DNA of 57,088 nucleotides from Dehalococcoidia bacterium (GTDB lineage Bacteria; Chloroflexota; Dehalococcoidia; SZUA-161), in assembly GCA_030619685.1 (NCBI GenBank), contig JAUXAX010000010.1:1-57088 (forward strand), read 5' to 3'. Shown here piece by piece: positions 52,185 to 57,088 of the stretch. Both the position numbers and the translations under genes were made by a program. Each line of letters starts with the position of its first letter. Position 1 is the first letter of the stretch. A model generated the notes under the pieces. The model was given only the letters and a program-made list of their open reading frames with translations, made no database searches and was not told the DNA's origin.

Positions 52185-52553
52185 TCATTGTACCACCTGA
52201 AAAGTTAGACCAGCTGCCAAGTAGGCCGGCTGAAGTGACCCCGCGATCTCAGGAACATCATCGGGTCCGACTTTGGAGTAGAAGGTGCCATCTGGCTCGA
52301 CAACAACCAGAGGGCCTCGCTGGCAGAAGCCGTGACAGCCAGTGCGCTTAATTTGAATCTAATCAACTCTGGAGGAAAGCCAGGGCAGCTTCCTCTGAAG
52401 GGCTTTATCCCGGCTCCAAGTCACACACGCCATGCGGCAGATCCCACATCTATTGCACTTATCCGTATCAATGCAAATATTCTTATTTTTGTCTTTGACT
52501 GCAATGGTGATCGCGCTGGAGGACATGCAACGAGGCAGAAGGGCAACGGGCAA
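52185..52553 (-). pseudogene. Degenerate Fe-S protein (NuoF N-terminal-like)
   Basis: On the minus strand one frame reads a half-ferredoxin (KCNRCGICRMAC), then ALQRKLPWLSSRVD, a TAG, and in the same frame [21 protein letters not shown], the second cysteine pair of a [2Fe-2S] thioredoxin-like domain, ending near 52185. The amber codon and the odd domain order suggest a decayed relative of the nuoF start found at 56.7 kb. Confidence 0.5.
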
Positions 52554-52611
52554 TAATGGGGTATATCGACTTCAGCATCTCTCCTCCTTTACTTCGAAAA
52601 TAAAGTTTAAT

Positions 52612-52670
52612 CCGTTCGCCCTGAGCCTGTCGAAGGGCCGTTCATGGTTCGACAAGCTCACCACGAACGG
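52612..52670. repeat. REP-type palindrome
   Basis: CCGTTCGCCCTGAGCCTGTC ... GACAAGCTCACCACGAACGG, an imperfect inverted repeat of the widespread GTTCG-CCTGAGC-TTGTCGAA family found across many bacterial genomes. Confidence 0.75.
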
Positions 52671-52724
52671 CATCCGGCATATCAGATTTTCATCACTCGT
52701 TCGTGGGCAACCGCTCATGAGGGT

Positions 52725-54302
52725 TTATCCTAAAATTCTCTCCGCCTCTTCCATATCCGCTTCCATCACATAAGGGATACCCGAGATCCCCGCAGCATCC
52801 CTGGTCAACGCCACTAGGTCATTTCTGGACATATATTTGAGAGCAAACTTGCGACTTCCGGCCATGAGCTGGCGCAGACCCTGGGCAAGGCGCTCGTAAT
52901 AAGTGTAGAGCCCGATAGCCGAAGTCGGAATCTTCTCATAGTCCTTGCCATACTCTCTTTTCAGCTCCTCGGCAGTAACAAAGATAGCTTCCCTCGTTTT
53001 ACCAAATCGCTGCAGGTAGACAGGAAGTTGCTCGCTGCTTATTGCATCACCGATAGTCTTAGCAACCATAACCGCAGCGAGAGGCGCTCTTGCCATGGCT
53101 ATTGCTTTCACATAGGGAGCACATAGTGCCAAGCCCTTGAAGATCTGGTCTTCTAAAACGAATCCACCCGCAAGTAGAATGTCAGGCACGTATTCACCTT
53201 TCTCGGCCAGACGATCACAGTATTTATAGAGTAGCGACCACAGTTCGATACCAGGCACGCCCCACTCGTTCATCATACGCCACGGGCTCATGCCGGTACC
53301 ACCACCTGCAGCATCAACGGTGAGATAGTCGATTTTTGCCATGGAGGAGAACTTGACTGCACGAGCAAGATCTGCGGGCCTGTAGGCGCCGGTCTTCAGC
53401 GACACGTATTTGGCACCAGCCTTGCGCAATTGACCGACAGTCTCAAGGAAGCTCTCTTCGGTAACCATACCAACTCGTGAGTGCCTCTCAAACTCAGTAA
53501 AGATGCCCCGGTTGAACTCGTCTATATGGTCAGGGTCAAGGGGATCAGGAAGAACAACATAGCCTCGTTTCTTAAGGAGTTGTGCCTTGTTTAGGGTCTT
53601 GATTTTGACCTCACCACCTATATCCTTAGCTCCTTGGCCCCATTTCAGCTCCACCACATCAGCCCCGAGTTTTTCTAGGGCATACTCCAGTACACAAAGA
53701 CGGCTATCTTCAACATTTGCCTGCACGACAATGGCGCCGTAACCACCACGCTGCCATTCCTTAAAAAGTTTTACACGGCTCTCGAGGTCAGGTGAATGAA
53801 CCACTCTTCCATTCTTTATCTTTGAGTCGACATCCATCCCGCACACATTCTCACCGATGGTAAGTGCCGTGCCTGATAGTGCCGAACCGATGGCTAGACC
53901 TTCCCAGTTCTGCACTGCGATATTGGTAGAGCCCAGACCAGGAATAACTATTGGCAGGCGCAACTTGATTCCCTTATCGTGCCCTAGCCTTGTCTCAAGA
54001 TTCACATTTGGAAAGATAGCCTTGTCGGGGTCTTCTTCAATACCGACAGCACCAACCGCTGATCCCATTATGTTAAAATGGGACAGGTCAACGGGGTAGT
54101 CTTTTTGTGACGCAGTGGTAATGATGCCAAATGGTTGTGGGTAGATGACCTCATGGCCACGGTACGCGCTCTTACCAATCTCGCACATACCGATACAGCC
54201 TTCTATGCAAGTGACGCACATTCCACTTATCGGGCACCAGTCACCCCCTGTCCTGTTCTTGGTCAATGTCGAGGCTGTTGCGTTATACCTTGTCAGTGTC
54301 AT
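52725..54302 (-). CDS. GltB-like FMN-binding glutamate synthase-family protein
   Basis: 525 aa. The C-terminal 400 residues match the FMN-binding synthase domain of glutamate synthase large subunit: VVELKWGQGAKDIGGEVK, then YLTVDAAGGGTGMSPWRM and GIELWSLL. The N-terminus has a cysteine cluster (CPISGMCVTCIEGCIGMCEIG, about 23-43) for Fe-S binding in place of a glutaminase domain. It is last in the NuoE/NuoF/HoxU-like operon, so it probably takes electrons from NAD(P)H through those subunits. The physiological reaction is unknown; glutamate formation is not assured. Confidence 0.8.
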   Translation of the reverse strand: MTLTRYNATASTLTKNRTGGDWCPISGMCVTCIEGCIGMCEIGKSAYRGHEVIYPQPFGIITTASQKDYPVDLSHFNIMGSAVGAVGIEEDPDKAIFPNVNLETRLGHDKGIKLRLPIVIPGLGSTNIAVQNWEGLAIGSALSGTALTIGENVCGMDVDSKIKNGRVVHSPDLESRVKLFKEWQRGGYGAIVVQANVEDSRLCVLEYALEKLGADVVELKWGQGAKDIGGEVKIKTLNKAQLLKKRGYVVLPDPLDPDHIDEFNRGIFTEFERHSRVGMVTEESFLETVGQLRKAGAKYVSLKTGAYRPADLARAVKFSSMAKIDYLTVDAAGGGTGMSPWRMMNEWGVPGIELWSLLYKYCDRLAEKGEYVPDILLAGGFVLEDQIFKGLALCAPYVKAIAMARAPLAAVMVAKTIGDAISSEQLPVYLQRFGKTREAIFVTAEELKREYGKDYEKIPTSAIGLYTYYERLAQGLRQLMAGSRKFALKYMSRNDLVALTRDAAGISGIPYVMEADMEEAERILG

Positions 54303-54360
54303 CCCTGACCTCCTTCTACCCTTTTCCAGGTTGCTTTATTTCCTGATCGCATCTCCATTA

Positions 54361-55026
54361 CTAGTAAACCTTGTGGCCACGTGGGCCGACACTCTCGGAA
54401 CATCCCGTGCATATGGGGCAAGTCTCCACAGGTGTGAGGTTCTGGCATCCTCCGCAAAGACCATCTATGAGGTTGTCCGCTGTGCAAGCTCGTTCGCAAA
54501 CCGGGCATATCCACTCACAGCCACCGCAGTTACGACACTCTTCCGGAGTGACATCAAAAGCGGTTGCCACCCTACGTGACGTACCACGGCCAACGAATCC
54601 AATGCCGCCAGATTGCATTTGCTCTTTGCAGTAGCGCACGCAGAGTCCGCAGAGAATGCAGCCTCTGTCCTTTATCTTGAAACGAACCTCGTTGATACTC
54701 ATATTTGAAGCCATGTCCTGCAGCATTTTGGAGTTTGGACACGAAGCAAGCAGCAGTTCGACGATGACCTTACGCGCTTTCCTCACCTTCTTTGAGTTCG
54801 TAAGGATCACTTGTCCCTGCTCCACTGGCAGAGTACAGGACGCTTCCAGTGATGAGCGATTGCCTTTAACCACCTCAACTATGCAGACACGGCAGGCACC
54901 GTAGGGACTCAGGCCTTCATGATAACAAAGCGTCGGAATAACAATACCCATTTCTGCTGCCACTTCAAGAACTGTAGTGCCCTCAAGCGCTCTCGTTTTG
55001 ATTCCATCAATAGTCGATTCAATCAT
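54361..55026 (-). CDS. HoxU/NuoG-like iron-sulfur subunit
   Basis: 221 aa. A plant-type [2Fe-2S] domain (CYHEGLSPYGACRVC, later Cys in EASC), then a weakened His-Cys3-type site, followed by a [4Fe-4S] motif CILCGLCVRYC and a cysteine-rich tail (CRNCGGCEWICPVCERAC, CGGC, CPICTGC) that could bind more clusters. It resembles HoxU/HndD N-termini without a hydrogenase domain. It carries electrons between the NuoF-like and GltB-like subunits. Operon order E-F-U-GltB. Confidence 0.85.
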   Translation of the reverse strand: MIESTIDGIKTRALEGTTVLEVAAEMGIVIPTLCYHEGLSPYGACRVCIVEVVKGNRSSLEASCTLPVEQGQVILTNSKKVRKARKVIVELLLASCPNSKMLQDMASNMSINEVRFKIKDRGCILCGLCVRYCKEQMQSGGIGFVGRGTSRRVATAFDVTPEECRNCGGCEWICPVCERACTADNLIDGLCGGCQNLTPVETCPICTGCSESVGPRGHKVY

Positions 55027-55038
55027 GTTTTTTCCTCT

Positions 55039-56898
55039 CTACGAAACTGTGATCGCGTCGAACTTGCAACTGTCGCGGCAAAGCCCGCACTTGATGCACT
55101 TATCCAGATCGATCGTATGCGGCTTTTTCTTCTCGCCTGATATTGCCCACTGTGGACATTCTCTAGCACACACTCTGCAGCCGGTGCACTTCTCCTCATC
55201 GATGGTGAAGGTAATGAGTGCCTTGCAGACGCCTGCGGGGCAGCGTTTCTCTCTTATGTGAGCCTCATACTCGTCACGAAAGTATCTGATAGTTGAGAGA
55301 ACGGGGTTGGGGGCTGTGCCGCCGAGAGCGCAGAGGGAAGTCCCCTTTATGACCTCGCCAAGTTCCTCCAGAAGTTCGATATCTTCTTCCTTACCTCGCC
55401 CCTCCGTTATGTCGGTGAGAACATCGAGCATCCTGTCTAATCCCTCACGGCAAGGAACGCATTTGCCGCAGGATTCTTCAGTCAGGAATTTGACGAAATA
55501 TCTTGCTATATCCACCATACAGGTGTCCTCATCCATGACTATCATTCCACCTGAGCCCATCATTGATCCTGCCTCGGTAAGCCTATCGAAATCAACGGGC
55601 AGGTCAGTCAGGGTCTCGGGAATACAACCGCCTGATGGGCCTCCTGTCTGAACAGCTTTGAATCTCTTGCCATTGGGTATTCCACCACCGATGTCGTAAA
55701 TTATCTCTCTGAGCGTGATGCCCATTGGCACCTCAATGAGTCCCGTGTTGTTTATCTTGCCCACCAGAGAGAATATCTTGGTGCCCTTGCTCCCCTCAGT
55801 TCCGATTTGCGAGTACCAGCTAGCACCCATGTTGATTATGAGTGGTACATTCGCCCAGGTTTCGACGTTATTGAGATTAGTGGGTTTACCGTTAAGTCCG
55901 CTCACCACGGTATGGACATGCTTGGGGCGCGGCTCACCTATCTTGCCCTCCAACGAAGCTATAAGCGCAGTCGATTCGCCGCAAATGAATGCGCCTCCGC
56001 CCCGCGATATCTTGATATCAAAGTCGAAGCCAGAACCGAGGATGTCCTTCCCAAGAAGCCCGTATCCTCTAGCTTGCTTCAACGCTATACTCAGGTTCTT
56101 TACAGCTAGAGGGTATTCATGCCGAACATAGACGTATCCATCATATGAGCCTATTGCGTAGGCGCCGATTATCATCCCCTCTATGACACTATAAGGGTTT
56201 CCCTCAAGAAGACTCCTGTCCATATAGGCTCCAGGGTCCCCTTCGTCAGCATTGCAGACCACATAACGTATGCCATCAAAGGACGGTGCATCACGGCATG
56301 ACTCCCACTTTGCGGCCGTGGGGAACCCACCACCTCCCCGCCCGCGCAGACCGGACTTTTTGATCTCTTCAATCACCTCCTCGGGTTGCATTTCGCAGAG
56401 TACTTTGGATAGAGCTGAGTAACCACCAATTGCGAGGTAGTCCTCTATGTTTGTAGGATCAATAAGTCCATTACTGCCAAAGATCAGCCGCTGCTGCCTT
56501 TTGTAGAAGGGAACATCGTTTTCAAAAAGTGCTTTTTGTCCACTTGTCGGATCAACATAAAGCAGTCTATCAATAACATTGCCTTTCAGTACTGTAGCTG
56601 AGATTATTTCAGCAGCATCTTTTGGAGTAACCCGGTGATGAAAGATCATTTCAGGATATATTACCACCAGCGGACCATGCTCACAGAAACCATGGCAGCC
56701 TGTCACTTTCAATTCTACCTGCTTGCTTAACCCTTGGCGCTTCATCTCGCTCTTGAATGCTTTGGTAACTTCCTCGCACCTATATGCATGACAGCCAGTG
56801 CCGCCACAGATTGAGATACAGGACTTTTCCGGCTTGCGCTGGCTCAGTATCTTGGCCCGCAATTGTTCTAGTTCAACTGCTGCCCTCAACCTCTTCAT
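55039..56898 (-). CDS. nuoF: NuoF/HndC-like NAD(P)H-oxidising flavoprotein
   Basis: About 619 aa from 56898 (56907 is possible; GGGAG precedes). An N-terminal [2Fe-2S] thioredoxin-like domain (CGGTGCHA, then TGCHGFCEHG), the 51-kDa NADH/FMN module (GRGGGGFPTAAKW, then CNADEGDPGAYMDR and SLEGKIGEPR), an Fe-S motif SCGKCVPCREG, and two C-terminal ferredoxin clusters (CTGCRVCARECP, CIKCGLCRDSC). This layout is that of HndC/bifurcating-hydrogenase NuoF. No hydrogenase subunit is present. Confidence 0.9.
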   Translation of the reverse strand: MKRLRAAVELEQLRAKILSQRKPEKSCISICGGTGCHAYRCEEVTKAFKSEMKRQGLSKQVELKVTGCHGFCEHGPLVVIYPEMIFHHRVTPKDAAEIISATVLKGNVIDRLLYVDPTSGQKALFENDVPFYKRQQRLIFGSNGLIDPTNIEDYLAIGGYSALSKVLCEMQPEEVIEEIKKSGLRGRGGGGFPTAAKWESCRDAPSFDGIRYVVCNADEGDPGAYMDRSLLEGNPYSVIEGMIIGAYAIGSYDGYVYVRHEYPLAVKNLSIALKQARGYGLLGKDILGSGFDFDIKISRGGGAFICGESTALIASLEGKIGEPRPKHVHTVVSGLNGKPTNLNNVETWANVPLIINMGASWYSQIGTEGSKGTKIFSLVGKINNTGLIEVPMGITLREIIYDIGGGIPNGKRFKAVQTGGPSGGCIPETLTDLPVDFDRLTEAGSMMGSGGMIVMDEDTCMVDIARYFVKFLTEESCGKCVPCREGLDRMLDVLTDITEGRGKEEDIELLEELGEVIKGTSLCALGGTAPNPVLSTIRYFRDEYEAHIREKRCPAGVCKALITFTIDEEKCTGCRVCARECPQWAISGEKKKPHTIDLDKCIKCGLCRDSCKFDAITVS

Positions 56899-57088
56899 GG
56901 CTCCCATCCTTCCGGGTTCGTTCTTCTGTATATTTCCTAAGGACTTTCTTGACCTTTCCTGGGCGCATTTGTCCGTGGTGCCTGCCATCTACAACCACGA
57001 TAGGTCCTAGAGCACATGCTCCTATACAGTTAACGGTCTCCAGTGAAAACCGCATATCTTCGGTTGTCTCGCCAGCCTCGATGCCAAG
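56873..57088 (-). CDS. nuoE: NuoE-like 24-kDa subunit, C-terminal end (cut by window edge)
   Basis: The final 71 codons of a gene that begins after the window. VNCIGACALGPIVVVDGRHHG includes the last two [2Fe-2S] cysteines (CIGAC). The Cys pair that comes first lies outside the window. Overlaps the nuoF start by about 26 bases. Confidence 0.85.
   Translation of the reverse strand, partial: LGIEAGETTEDMRFSLETVNCIGACALGPIVVVDGRHHGQMRPGKVKKVLRKYTEERTRKDGSHEEVEGSS

Noticed and set aside
52186..52216. Second IS-like end (ACCTGAAAAGTTAGACCAGC)
   Set aside because: It is readable as the last codons of the degenerate Fe-S gene and is in the same orientation as the first end, so it does not make an IS pair.

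Overview
The window is 57 kb of bacterial DNA. It looks like an anaerobic, Dehalococcoidia-type Chloroflexota genome. The signs are lipoproteins with long Pro-Thr linkers, a MEDS-domain histidine kinase, CaiB-type and two-subunit CoA-transferases, a NuoE/NuoF/HoxU/GltB-like Fe-S operon, and a Gram-positive-type LexA box (GAAC-N4-GTTC), which is also the Dehalococcoides type. The lineage is inferred from gene content only.

The main structure is a 37.5 kb integrated island at 1180-38652 that splits comEC. The 5' part of comEC (403-1200) and the 3' part (38630-40306) rejoin in frame across an identical 11-bp sequence, predicting an 813-aa ComEC after precise excision. A large serine recombinase lies at the left end and reads across attL into comEC. 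Next to it are a catalytic-domain-only tyrosine recombinase, small helix-turn-helix proteins, an iteron-like CTACC array and a replication-initiator-like HTH gene. That HTH gene lies behind a near-consensus promoter carrying a LexA-like box and two terminator-like hairpins.

The island has three kinds of content. (1) 6.9-12 kb: a class III nucleotide cyclase divergent from a UDG-like protein, then GIY-YIG, zinc-finger, lipoprotein and tiny genes; three of these share a repeated 26-bp leader. (2) 12.4-20.8 kb: higher-GC metabolic and sensory cargo (histidine kinase, CoA-transferase A/B, SDR, CaiB/BaiF, PAS-HTH). (3) 21-38 kb: lower-GC, defence-like genes (PD-(D/E)XK nucleases, two HEPN proteins, a second UDG-like paralog, a GIY-YIG pseudogene) and an orphan PEP-utilising swivel domain with a helical partner and an XRE regulator. 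Four intergenic sites carry one overlapping, face-to-face promoter motif of about 36 bp (7758, 24662, 26111, 31585), which suggests a shared regulon. A 58-bp repeat occurs three times (29395, 33360, 38433) and brackets modules. The inner arm of attR is duplicated at 25122-25175, so the island may be composite.

Right of the island is host DNA: a C39-like lipoprotein, a Mth938-like protein, a NarL-type regulator, secreted or pilus-like proteins, ATP-dependent PEP carboxykinase, an ABC exporter, and a four-gene redox operon cut by the window end. Several short gene remnants, a REP-type palindrome and an AGTAC-rich intergenic region are also present. No rRNA, tRNA or CRISPR array was found.
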